Source: Bacteroides faecalis (GTDB taxonomy: Bacteria > Bacteroidota > Bacteroidia > Bacteroidales > Bacteroidaceae). Taken from it: a stretch of 64,000 nucleotides of DNA. Location: NCBI RefSeq assembly GCF_003865075.1, contig NZ_BHWB01000002.1, positions 434,001 through 498,000 of the forward strand, in the 5' to 3' direction. The notes under the pieces are model-generated. The model did not search any database, was not told the origin of the DNA, and worked only from the letters and a program-made list of their open reading frames with translations. The position numbers and the translations under genes were made by a program. The first letter of the stretch is position 1. Every line of letters starts with the position of its first letter. This document shows positions 46,701 to 55,469 of this stretch, in pieces.

Positions 46701-47735
46701 ATGATAGCTAGAAAAACTCAAAAGATTATATACAATATTCTGATTCTTTGTTTCCTCATCGGCGGTGCAGCCTATGTTTGTTCCCGTTTTCTTCATTTGG
46801 GAAGTATAGAATATACTGATAACGCACAAGTTAAACAACACATTACTCCGATTAATACCCGCGTACCGGGATTTATAAAAAGAATCTGTTTCGAAGAATA
46901 TCAGCCGGTACATAAAGGTGATACGTTGCTTATCATCGAAGATGCGGAATTTCGACTTCGCGTTGCTCAGGCAGAAGCAGATTTGGCAAACGCTATGGCA
47001 GGAAGGCAAGCTACCACCATCGGTATTGCCACCACTCAAAACAATTTGAGTGTAAACGATGCAAGTATAGAGGAAGTTCGCGTACAAATGGAAAATGCCA
47101 AACGTGAATTGGATCGTTTTGAAAAACTACTGAAAGACGATGCAGTTACCAAACAACAATATGATAATGTACATACAGCATACGAAGCAGCAAAAGCACG
47201 CTACGAACAAGTATCACGTGCCAAGCAGTCTACATCGTTAGTTAAAAGTGAACAGACCCACCGCTTAGGACAGAATGAAGCAGGAGTCCGTCTGGCAGAA
47301 GCTGCACTCGAGCTCGCTCGTCTGAACCTTTCTTATACAGTTATCATTGCTCCATGCGATGGAACTACGGGACGAAAAGAGATACAGGAAGGACAACTGG
47401 TACAACCGGGACAAACAATGGTTGATATTGTAGATAATAGTGACCTGTGGATCATAGCCAACTATCGCGAAACCCAATTACCTAATATTAAAGAGGGAGC
47501 CGAAGTAGAAATGACCGCAGACGCAGTGCCGAATATAATTTTCAAAGGAACTGTAGAATCCATTTCGGATGCAACAGGAGCAGCTTTCTCTATGATTCCA
47601 CAAGATAATGCCACGGGAAATTTCGTAAAAGTAGAGCAACGTATCCCCGTCCGCATCCGTCTGAAAGGAAACAAGCCCGAAGACTTAAAACGTTTACGAG
47701 CAGGGTTCAATGTAGAATGTGAAGTAAAATATTAA
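46701..47735 (+). CDS. HlyD/EmrA-type adaptor
   Basis: A 344-residue membrane-anchored adaptor with a single N-terminal helix (about 12-28: LILCFLIGGAAYVCS). A lipoyl half (YTDNAQVKQHITPINTRVPG) opens, a coiled-coil hairpin (about 75-200) follows and the second half TVIIAPCDGTTGRKEIQEGQ closes. It links the inner-membrane pump to TolC. Lies between the channel and pump genes, 3 bp from the pump gene. Confidence 0.92.
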   Translation: MIARKTQKIIYNILILCFLIGGAAYVCSRFLHLGSIEYTDNAQVKQHITPINTRVPGFIKRICFEEYQPVHKGDTLLIIEDAEFRLRVAQAEADLANAMAGRQATTIGIATTQNNLSVNDASIEEVRVQMENAKRELDRFEKLLKDDAVTKQQYDNVHTAYEAAKARYEQVSRAKQSTSLVKSEQTHRLGQNEAGVRLAEAALELARLNLSYTVIIAPCDGTTGRKEIQEGQLVQPGQTMVDIVDNSDLWIIANYRETQLPNIKEGAEVEMTADAVPNIIFKGTVESISDATGAAFSMIPQDNATGNFVKVEQRIPVRIRLKGNKPEDLKRLRAGFNVECEVKY

Positions 47736-47738
47736 CAT

Positions 47739-49349
47739 ATGGGAGCACCTGTTTTAAACGGTCCTTTCACGATGCCGATGTTTCGTAGCTTTGTGCCACG
47801 AAAAATACAACCATGGATTTATCTATTCATTGCTGTTACCTTCCAATTATCGGGGGGAGTTTATTTGGGAGCATTAAATCAGATGATCGGTGGCAAAGTA
47901 CTGATGCGTGAAGATATTCTCATGTGTATGTACGCCAATCTGGCGGGAATGGCAATCTACTTTCCGCTATTATTCCGAATGAAGTTCCGCTTTACCAATA
48001 AAACTTTGCTTACATCGGCAGCATTGGGAGTTTTGCTTTGCAATCTAGTAGCGCCATCCATCAGCTTTCTTCCACTTTTGTGGTTGGTATGTTTCATTGA
48101 AGGTATGTGTAAAATTCAGGGAACTTTTGAGTGCATGTCCAATATCCAGTTGTGGATGACGCCGACACGAGATTTCACCGTATTCTTTCCATGGCTTCAT
48201 ATTGTTATTTTAGGCAGCATTCAGTTGTCAGACTTGATAACGACCTATTTAATGTACCACTACAACTGGACCTATATGCACCTCTTTATTGTAGGGTTAA
48301 TGTTAATAGTCTTATTTATACAGTTTACTTGCGTTAAACATTTCCGTTTCATGCGCAAGTTCCCACTATTCGGTATTGATTGGCTAGGCGCAGCTTTATG
48401 GGCCGCTTTATTAGCCGAAATCACTTTCCTATTTAATTATGGTGATTGGTACGATTGGTGGAACAGTCCTGTTATCCGGCAATTATCGGTAGCAATCATC
48501 ATCACCCTAGTATTTTGTATCTGGCGTATGATGACCATCCGCCATCCGTTTCTTGAACCTAAGATGTGGACTTATCGGTTTTATTGGCCGTTACTAGGAC
48601 TGATTACGATAGTAGAAGCATTTCTGGCAACAGAACACGTATTAGAAGAAGTCTTTTATGAAGAGGTGATGAAATATGAAGAAATGGTCAGTGTACAATT
48701 AGATTGGTTTGCTATCATAGGTATTATTGGTGGTTGCCTGTTTTCTTACTGGTGGATGCACGTCAAACAATATAATTATGTACGTCTTATCATTGTCGGA
48801 TTTGTTGGACTAATAGGTTACTTAATCGGATATTACCTGACTCTTTCGACTGACATTCATATCTCCCAACTCTATCTGCCAACGATTTGTCGAGGCTTTG
48901 CTTATGCAGTATTAAGTGCCACTTTCATGGTATGTCTGGAAGAGATTATGACCTTCCAACATTTCTTTCAGGGATTAAGTGTATTCAATATGCTCCATAT
49001 GGTAGTCGGCGGAGTACTGGGCTGTGCAATCTATTCACAAGGATTGGCTTACTACGTACCCGACAATCTGGGACGTTACGGATCGGCGATCGATCATGTA
49101 TCTTTCAGTAACAATCCATTCCATCTTGGTCATTATATGGAAGAATTTATTAGTCAAATGATGGAAGTGAGCATCAAGCAAATTTACGGCTGGGTGGCCT
49201 ATGCATGTATTTTCCTCTTTCTGCTGTTATTACTCTACGACTTTCCGATACGCCGTTCTTTAAAACGTATGCCCAATTGGAAAAATGTAGCCCGAGAAGT
49301 TAAAAATACATTTTGGCGTACATCACATGCTCCATCCGATAAAAGATAA
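47739..49349 (+). CDS. EmrB-like MFS pump of the tripartite system
   Basis: A 536-residue membrane protein with about 14 helices, distantly related to DHA2 (EmrB/QacA) pumps. Features are the loop MKFRFTNKTLLTSAALGVLL, a Trp-rich mid segment (NYGDWYDWWNSPVIRQLSVA) and long final helices. The classical motif C and motif A are weak, so the family assignment leans on operon context with TolC and EmrA-like genes. Substrate unknown. Confidence 0.75.
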   Translation: MGAPVLNGPFTMPMFRSFVPRKIQPWIYLFIAVTFQLSGGVYLGALNQMIGGKVLMREDILMCMYANLAGMAIYFPLLFRMKFRFTNKTLLTSAALGVLLCNLVAPSISFLPLLWLVCFIEGMCKIQGTFECMSNIQLWMTPTRDFTVFFPWLHIVILGSIQLSDLITTYLMYHYNWTYMHLFIVGLMLIVLFIQFTCVKHFRFMRKFPLFGIDWLGAALWAALLAEITFLFNYGDWYDWWNSPVIRQLSVAIIITLVFCIWRMMTIRHPFLEPKMWTYRFYWPLLGLITIVEAFLATEHVLEEVFYEEVMKYEEMVSVQLDWFAIIGIIGGCLFSYWWMHVKQYNYVRLIIVGFVGLIGYLIGYYLTLSTDIHISQLYLPTICRGFAYAVLSATFMVCLEEIMTFQHFFQGLSVFNMLHMVVGGVLGCAIYSQGLAYYVPDNLGRYGSAIDHVSFSNNPFHLGHYMEEFISQMMEVSIKQIYGWVAYACIFLFLLLLLYDFPIRRSLKRMPNWKNVAREVKNTFWRTSHAPSDKR

Positions 49350-49400
49350 TAAAATAACATATAATTTTGCCATAAAGCTACAATTCCAAACTTTTATTCC

Positions 49401-49408
49401 TACATTTG
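49401..49408 (+). promoter_or_regulatory. -7 box of the malic-enzyme gene
   Basis: TACATTTG fits TAnnTTTG, 35 nt before the start codon. A TTTG is present at 49366-49369 but at 31 nt it is too far for a normal -33. Confidence 0.45.
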
Positions 49409-49443
49409 CAGCCAATTGATAATTTACAAAAAATACAACTAGT

Positions 49444-51735
49444 ATGGCTAAGATAACCAAAGAAGCCGCTCTGCTCTATCATTCACAAGGCAAGCCCGGC
49501 AAGATTGAGGTAGTTCCTACCAAACCTTATAGTACACAGACAGACTTATCACTCGCTTATTCTCCCGGCGTGGCAGAACCATGCCTCGAAATAGAGAAGA
49601 ATCCACAAGATGCTTACAAATATACAGCCAAAGGAAATCTGGTAGCCGTAATCTCTAACGGTACAGCAGTACTTGGTTTAGGTAATATAGGTGCTCTTAG
49701 CGGTAAACCCGTAATGGAAGGTAAAGGTTTACTTTTCAAAATTTATGCAGGAATTGATGTATTCGATATTGAAGTAGACGAAAAAGACCCGGATAAATTT
49801 ATCGAAGCTGTTAAAGCAATTGCTCCCACTTTCGGTGGTATCAATCTGGAAGATATAAAAGCTCCGGAATGTTTTGAAATCGAACGCCGTCTGAAAGAGG
49901 AACTCGATATTCCCGTCATGCACGATGACCAACATGGAACTGCCATCATCTCCAGTGCAGGATTGGTAAATGCACTGCAAGTGGCCGGCAAAAACATTGC
50001 AGACGTAAAAATCGTAGTGAACGGTGCCGGGGCCTCTGCTGTCTCCTGTACTAAATTATATGTATCTCTGGGTGCACGTCTGGAAAACATCGTGATGTTG
50101 GATAGCAAAGGAGTCATCAGTAAAGCACGTACTGACCTGAACGAACAAAAGAGATATTTTGCAACGGACCGTACTGACATTCATACTTTGGAAGAAGCCA
50201 TTAAAGGTGCTGACGTATTCCTCGGCTTGTCAAAAGGAAATGTGCTAAATCAGGATATGGTACGTAGTATGGCTCCCATGCCGATCGTATTTGCATTAGC
50301 GAATCCGACACCAGAAATCTCTTACGAAGACGCCATGGCTGCCCGCCCAGACGTATTGATGGCAACCGGACGTTCCGACTATCCGAACCAGATTAATAAT
50401 GTAATCGGATTCCCTTATATTTTCCGCGGTGCATTGGATACACACGCCAAAGCAATCAATGAAGAAATGAAGATTGCAGCTGTACACGCTATTGCTAATT
50501 TGGCAAAACAACCTGTACCTGATGTGGTAAATGCAGCATATCATGTAAACAATTTCTCGTTCGGCCCTGAATATTTTATTCCGAAACCGGTAGACCCACG
50601 CCTCATCACAGAAGTTTCCTGTGCCGTAGCCAAAGCTGCCATGGAAAGTGGAGTAGCACGTATAGAAATCGAGGACTGGGACGCTTATCGTGTCCATCTC
50701 CGCGAATTGATGGGATATGAATCAGAATTAACCCGTCAATTGCACGACACAGCTCGCCGTAATCCACAACGCGTTGTATTTGCCGAAGGTGGCCATCCCA
50801 ATATGCTGAAAGCTGCAGTCGAAGCCAAATCCGAAGGCATCTGTCATCCTATATTATTAGGTAATGACGAAGTGATCGCCAAAATGGCTCAGCAATTAGA
50901 CCTTAGCTTGGAAGGTATTGAAATCGTAAATCTCCGCCATCCGAACGAATTGGAACGTCGTGAACGCTACGCTCGTATTCTAACAGAAAAACGTGCTCGC
51001 GAAGGTTTTACTTATGAAGAAGCCAATGACAAAATGTTCGAACGCAACTACTTCGGAATGATGATGGTTGAAACTGGTGATGCAGATGCTTTTATCACCG
51101 GAATTTATACCAAATACAGTAACACCATCAAGGTAGCAAAAGAGGTTATTGGTATCCAGCCCGGATTCAAACACTTCGGTACGATGCATATCCTCAACTC
51201 AAAGAAAGGTACTTTCTTCCTTGCCGATACGCTAATCAACCGTCACCCAGACACAGAAACTCTGACTGATATAGCCAAACTTGCTGACAAAACAGTACGT
51301 TTTTTCAATCATATCCCTGTTATGGCTATGCTCTCTTATTCCAATTTTGGAGCTGATACCTCAGGTAGTCCTGTAAAAGTGCACGAAGCAATCAACTCTA
51401 TGCAGAAGGAATTTCCTGATCTTGCCATTGATGGTGAAATGCAAGTAAACTTTGCTCTCAATCGTGAACTTCGTGACGCTAAATATCCGTTTACACGTCT
51501 GAAAGGTAAAGATGTAAATACGCTGGTTTTCCCTAACCTGAGTTCGGCAAACATAGGTTACAAATTGCTTCAGGCAATGGATCCCGATACAGAATTTATT
51601 GGTCCTATCCAAATGGGATTGAACAAGCCGATTCACTTCACCGACTTCGAAAGTTCTGTTCGTGATATCGTTAACATTACTGCCGTAGCAGTGATTGATG
51701 CTATCGTTGAAAAGAAGAAAAAAGGAAATCAATGA
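49444..51735 (+). CDS. maeB: NADP-dependent malic enzyme with phosphotransacetylase-like domain
   Basis: Oxidatively decarboxylates malate to pyruvate, making NADPH. It has 763 residues, the MaeB length. The malic domain (about 1-430) includes [56 protein letters not shown], a Rossmann [12 protein letters not shown] and [10 protein letters not shown]. The PTA-like C-terminal domain (about 430-763, with [19 protein letters not shown]) usually regulates activity by acetyl-CoA rather than catalysing transfer. The final codons overlap a small gene (ATGA). Confidence 0.95.
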   Translation: MAKITKEAALLYHSQGKPGKIEVVPTKPYSTQTDLSLAYSPGVAEPCLEIEKNPQDAYKYTAKGNLVAVISNGTAVLGLGNIGALSGKPVMEGKGLLFKIYAGIDVFDIEVDEKDPDKFIEAVKAIAPTFGGINLEDIKAPECFEIERRLKEELDIPVMHDDQHGTAIISSAGLVNALQVAGKNIADVKIVVNGAGASAVSCTKLYVSLGARLENIVMLDSKGVISKARTDLNEQKRYFATDRTDIHTLEEAIKGADVFLGLSKGNVLNQDMVRSMAPMPIVFALANPTPEISYEDAMAARPDVLMATGRSDYPNQINNVIGFPYIFRGALDTHAKAINEEMKIAAVHAIANLAKQPVPDVVNAAYHVNNFSFGPEYFIPKPVDPRLITEVSCAVAKAAMESGVARIEIEDWDAYRVHLRELMGYESELTRQLHDTARRNPQRVVFAEGGHPNMLKAAVEAKSEGICHPILLGNDEVIAKMAQQLDLSLEGIEIVNLRHPNELERRERYARILTEKRAREGFTYEEANDKMFERNYFGMMMVETGDADAFITGIYTKYSNTIKVAKEVIGIQPGFKHFGTMHILNSKKGTFFLADTLINRHPDTETLTDIAKLADKTVRFFNHIPVMAMLSYSNFGADTSGSPVKVHEAINSMQKEFPDLAIDGEMQVNFALNRELRDAKYPFTRLKGKDVNTLVFPNLSSANIGYKLLQAMDPDTEFIGPIQMGLNKPIHFTDFESSVRDIVNITAVAVIDAIVEKKKKGNQ

Positions 51736-51908
51736 GAAAACCATTATCCAAATCACAAATAGTTTGCGTCAGCCTACTTTGGCTGGCGCTTTGCTATTTG
51801 GTTCTAACAAAAGCCGAACGTATTGACGGAATGACAGTAGTAATGCTTATCATTTCGGCAGCATTAGTCTTTATTCCTGTCTATAAGTCTATCAAAAAGA
51901 ACAAATAA
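51732..51908 (+). CDS. 58-residue membrane protein coupled to maeB
   Basis: Starts at the ATG overlapping the maeB stop (ATGA), so coupling is likely. It reads [20 protein letters not shown], then a first helix (about 10-28) and a second (about 36-52: MLIISAALVFIPVY), and a basic end KSIKKNK. No family recognised. Its size and basic ends make it a small membrane regulator candidate. Confidence 0.65.
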   Translation: MRKPLSKSQIVCVSLLWLALCYLVLTKAERIDGMTVVMLIISAALVFIPVYKSIKKNK

Positions 51909-51928
51909 TATCTTTTTTCCCATTTTTT

Positions 51929-51964
51929 ATGCGATAAAATATCAAATTTGATATTTTATCGCAT
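51929..51964. terminator. 36-bp perfect palindrome after the malic-enzyme operon
   Basis: ATGCGATAAAATATCAAA is followed directly by its complement TTTGATATTTTATCGCAT with no spacer, then TTTTTC. It can fold as a stem of up to 18 bp (loop CAAATTTG in practice) and end the operon. As DNA it could also be a symmetric protein site. Confidence 0.7.
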
Positions 51965-51980
51965 TTTTCTTTATAAAATG

Positions 51981-52011
51981 TTTGCTAGTTTAATTTTTAT
52001 CTTTACTTTTG
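51981..52011 (+). promoter_or_regulatory. Near-consensus promoter of gdhA
   Basis: TTTG (51981-51984), 19 nt, TACTTTTG (52004-52011). Transcription should start near 52018, giving a 54-nt leader. One of the best promoters in the window. Confidence 0.75.
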
Positions 52012-52071
52012 CAACCGCATTAGAGAAATAGATAATCGAATTTATAACAACCAATAAAAGACAAAAAGATT

Positions 52072-53406
52072 ATGAATGCAGCTAAGGTATTAGACGATTT
52101 GAAAAGACGGTTTCCCAATGAACCGGAGTATCATCAGGCAGTAGAAGAAGTTCTTTCAACTATTGAAGAAGAATACAACAAACATCCTGAGTTCGACAAA
52201 GCAAACTTGATTGAACGTTTGTGTATTCCTGATAGAGTATTCCAGTTCCGCGTAACTTGGGTAGATGATAAAGGCAACGTGCAGACTAACATGGGTTACC
52301 GTGTTCAGCACAACAACGCGATTGGCCCGTACAAAGGCGGTATCCGTTTCCACTCATCTGTAAACCTTTCAATTCTGAAATTCCTTGCTTTTGAGCAGAC
52401 ATTCAAAAACTCACTGACGACATTGCCAATGGGTGGTGGTAAAGGTGGTTCCGACTTCTCTCCACGTGGAAAATCAAACGCTGAAGTAATGCGTTTCGTA
52501 CAAGCATTCATGCTGGAATTGTGGCGCCACATTGGTCCTGAGACTGACGTTCCCGCCGGTGATATCGGTGTTGGTGGTCGTGAAGTAGGTTTCATGTTCG
52601 GTATGTACAAGAAATTAGCTCACGAATTTACCGGAACATTTACAGGTAAAGGCCGCGAATTCGGTGGTTCATTGATTCGTCCGGAAGCTACTGGTTACGG
52701 TAACATCTATTTCTTGATGGAAATGCTGAAAACTAAGGGTATGGATTTGAAAGGCAAAACTTGTCTGGTATCCGGTTCTGGTAACGTTGCTCAATACACA
52801 GTAGAAAAAGTACTCGAATTGGGTGGTAAGGTTGTTACCATGTCCGACTCTGACGGCTATATCTACGATCCGGAAGGTATCGACCGCGAAAAGCTGGATT
52901 ACATCATGGAACTTAAAAACCTGTATCGTGGACGTATTCGCGAATATGCTGAAAAATATGGTTGCAAATATGTAGAAGGAGCTCGTCCTTGGGGAGAAAA
53001 AGCTGATATCGCTCTTCCTTCTGCAACTCAGAACGAAATCAACGGCGATGACGCTAAGAAGTTGATTGCTAACGGTGTGATAGCTGTTTCTGAAGGTGCA
53101 AACATGCCTTCTACTCCTGAGGCTATCCGTATATTCCAGGAAGCTCAAATCCTTTACGCTCCGGGTAAAGCTGCAAATGCCGGTGGTGTATCAGTATCTG
53201 GTCTGGAAATGACTCAGAACTCTATCAAACTGAGTTGGAGCTCTGAAGAGGTAGATGAAAAACTGAAGAGCATCATGAAGAATATCCACGCTGCTTGTGT
53301 TCAGTATGGTACTGAAGCTAACGGATATGTAAACTATGTGAAGGGTGCCAACGTAGCTGGATTCATGAAGGTTGCAAAAGCAATGATGGCACAAGGTATT
53401 TTATAA
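52072..53406 (+). CDS. gdhA: Glutamate dehydrogenase (NADP-type)
   Basis: Interconverts 2-oxoglutarate plus ammonia and glutamate. It has 444 residues, the length of hexameric GDH-I. Landmarks are YRVQHNNAIGPYKGGIRFH (substrate Lys), LTTLPMGGGKGGSDFSPRGK with the catalytic Lys, VPAGDIGVGGREVGFMFGMY, SGSGNVAQYTVEKVLELGG (Rossmann) and APGKAANAGGVSVSGLEM. The Ser in SGSGN and the Lys-rich edges favour NADP. Strong promoter and terminator suit a highly expressed nitrogen-assimilation gene. Confidence 0.96.
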   Translation: MNAAKVLDDLKRRFPNEPEYHQAVEEVLSTIEEEYNKHPEFDKANLIERLCIPDRVFQFRVTWVDDKGNVQTNMGYRVQHNNAIGPYKGGIRFHSSVNLSILKFLAFEQTFKNSLTTLPMGGGKGGSDFSPRGKSNAEVMRFVQAFMLELWRHIGPETDVPAGDIGVGGREVGFMFGMYKKLAHEFTGTFTGKGREFGGSLIRPEATGYGNIYFLMEMLKTKGMDLKGKTCLVSGSGNVAQYTVEKVLELGGKVVTMSDSDGYIYDPEGIDREKLDYIMELKNLYRGRIREYAEKYGCKYVEGARPWGEKADIALPSATQNEINGDDAKKLIANGVIAVSEGANMPSTPEAIRIFQEAQILYAPGKAANAGGVSVSGLEMTQNSIKLSWSSEEVDEKLKSIMKNIHAACVQYGTEANGYVNYVKGANVAGFMKVAKAMMAQGIL

Positions 53407-53444
53407 TCAGCCACAATACAATTATTAGTAAGCTATAGTTAATA

Positions 53445-53481
53445 AATCCCCGTTCTTTCTTTTTTAGGGAAGACGGGGATT
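53445..53481 (+). terminator. gdhA terminator
   Basis: AATCCCCGT (53445-53453) and ACGGGGATT (53473-53481) form a perfect 9-bp GC-rich stem, followed by a short T-run. It lies between gdhA and the convergent M48 gene. Confidence 0.8.
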
Positions 53482-53492
53482 CTTTATATCTC

Positions 53493-54374
53493 TTATTTCG
53501 TTACTTTCTCAAAGCGATAGGGTTGTTTATCGGAAGATTTTCCAGAAGTCTGCTTTAGCGACTGTCCCGGCAGTTGCGTTTGTCCCGGTTGGTAATATTT
53601 CATTGCCTCTGGTATTAATTTCTTTATATTGTTGATACGGGACACATCCGAAGGGTGAGTACTCATAAACTCCGGTATTTTTTGTGCTCCCGCTGAAGCC
53701 ATACGTTGCCAAAAAACTATAGCTGCTTCCGGATTGTATCCTGCCATTGCAGCAAACACCAACCCCAGATGGTCAGCCTCACTTTCATTTTTACGGGAAT
53801 AAGGCAACATCACTCCATATTGTGCTCCCAATCCGTAAACCTGTTGTGCTAAAGCTTGTGTAGCAGTAGATTTGTTGGAAAGCACTCCATTTAATATTTG
53901 CCCGCCATAAGAAGCCACCATTTGCTGGCTCAGCCGTTCAGCAGAATGTTTGGCTACAGCATGGCCAACTTCATGCCCCAAGACAATGGCAAGTCCTTCT
54001 TCTGTTTGGGTATAAGGTAAAATACCCTCATTAACCACAATCTTTCCACCCGGCATACAAAAAGCATTCGGTTCTTTATCTTGCACCAGATGAAACTCCC
54101 AGGCAAAATTCTGAATCTGATCAGCCATACCGTTATTACGCAGATATGTCTCTACCGCATTGGCTATTCGCTTACCTACCCGGACAACCATCGCAGTATT
54201 TGCCACATTTGTAGAGGCTTTCGCAGTTTTCATATAATCCTGAAAACTTGAATTACTCAAGCTCATGACTTCAGAATCAGAGACCAGTAGCAGTTGTTTA
54301 CGTCCTGTCAAAGCAACGCTACTGCATCCGGATAATAACAAAAGCATAGAAACAGCAACAATTCCTTTTTTCAT
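53493..54374 (-). CDS. M48-family metalloprotease lipoprotein
   Basis: A 293-residue lipoprotein protease from the Met at 54374, with signal ending LLLLSGCSSV (Cys17). The zinc site is HEVGHA (His134, Glu135, His138), and the third ligand is probably Glu in NESEADHLGL. It has the loop NAFCMPGGKIVVNEGILP and a C-terminal Pro/Gln-rich tail (QTQLPGQSLKQ). Related to YcaL/LoiP outer-membrane proteases, which act in envelope quality control. A longer start (54407) is less likely. Confidence 0.9.
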   Translation of the reverse strand: MKKGIVAVSMLLLLSGCSSVALTGRKQLLLVSDSEVMSLSNSSFQDYMKTAKASTNVANTAMVVRVGKRIANAVETYLRNNGMADQIQNFAWEFHLVQDKEPNAFCMPGGKIVVNEGILPYTQTEEGLAIVLGHEVGHAVAKHSAERLSQQMVASYGGQILNGVLSNKSTATQALAQQVYGLGAQYGVMLPYSRKNESEADHLGLVFAAMAGYNPEAAIVFWQRMASAGAQKIPEFMSTHPSDVSRINNIKKLIPEAMKYYQPGQTQLPGQSLKQTSGKSSDKQPYRFEKVTK

Positions 54375-54792
54375 AATTATATTATTATAGTAATACCCTT
54401 TTTTCATTAAACAAAAATAGCACTTTTATAATAATGAACAATCAGGAATTTATTTTGATTTAATAGATCCAAAATATTTAGTTCACTTCGGAAACCTTAA
54501 GTCTCTGGATATAAAATGATAATCAATTAGAAAAAAGAAGTGCAATAGTTGGTCAAGAGATATTCCGGTAATTGCAAACCTAAATAAAACAGTTAATTAT
54601 TACAGATATACAACTATTGACAAAGCAACATATTAGAATTAAATGGACCAACTGTTTTTCTAAGAATTCGGAAGTATAAAAAAACAGTGTCAACAAAGAA
54701 TAATTTCACTTACTTTGCTAACACTGTTTAGATTACAACAAATCTTTATTTTTCTATAATCTGTATTTCTTTTACTCCTGTAATAATCAAAT
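54375..54792. other. Intergenic region with terminator of the DUF4493 operon
   Basis: No gene seen. A stem AAACAGTGT...CAAAG (54682-54698) pairs with CTTTGCTAACACTGTTT (54713-54729), with two mismatches. It probably ends the DUF4493 operon on the minus strand. Confidence 0.55.
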
Positions 54793-55467
54793 TCAATTAG
54801 ACAAATCCAGATGAATGGAGTAATTCTTAGCCGAAACAATGTCCACTATTTCTTTTGTTAAAGTCATTTCTTCTTCATCTGCATTGTAAGCCGTTACAGT
54901 ATATTTTAGTTTTCCGTCAGAAGGAATAGCAAAATAATAATACGGAGACGAAGTATCTATATCTGCAATAACAATCGAACGTCCAGTCACAGAAGCTATA
55001 GTAACAGATAAATTATGAAAATTCACCTTAAATTCATCTGATACATTAACACAAACTCCTACATTAACTTGTGGAACAACCAAAGAAATGCTAGTTATAT
55101 CCCCTTCCCTTACTTCAAAGGAAGAAATTGTTTCATAAACAGGTACACCTATTTGACCATTAACCGCTTCCGATTGATCTGGAGTAAAAGTTTTTAATGT
55201 ATACTCCCCTACTGGAAGCACAATACGTTTCGATAAATCTTCTCCAGGAGCATAATCCTTTACGATTTCTCCCCCTTGACAGATCTGTAACTGAAGAGAT
55301 GTATCCACGGCACGAACCAAAGGATGAACCTCTTCATCGCAACTCAAGAAAAGGTTCGAAATAGAAAAATATCCAAAAGACTTATTGGTATAATGTTGCT
55401 CTTCACTACAAGATACAAAAGAAAAACTTACCAATAAGAAGATTATAATAATATAAATCTGTTTCAT
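54793..55467 (-). CDS. DUF4493 lipoprotein, single-domain
   Basis: A 224-residue lipoprotein with signal ending SFVSCSEEQ (Cys20). The mature chain is one DUF4493 module with GYFSISNLFLSCDEEVHPLV, LPVGEYTLKTFTPDQ, and VPVYETISSFEVREGDITSI. It is the last gene of the operon, 2 bp after the 723-residue paralogue. The family is surface-linked in Bacteroides; function unknown. Confidence 0.85.
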   Translation of the reverse strand: MKQIYIIIIFLLVSFSFVSCSEEQHYTNKSFGYFSISNLFLSCDEEVHPLVRAVDTSLQLQICQGGEIVKDYAPGEDLSKRIVLPVGEYTLKTFTPDQSEAVNGQIGVPVYETISSFEVREGDITSISLVVPQVNVGVCVNVSDEFKVNFHNLSVTIASVTGRSIVIADIDTSSPYYYFAIPSDGKLKYTVTAYNADEEEMTLTKEIVDIVSAKNYSIHLDLSN

Positions 55468-55469
55468 AT

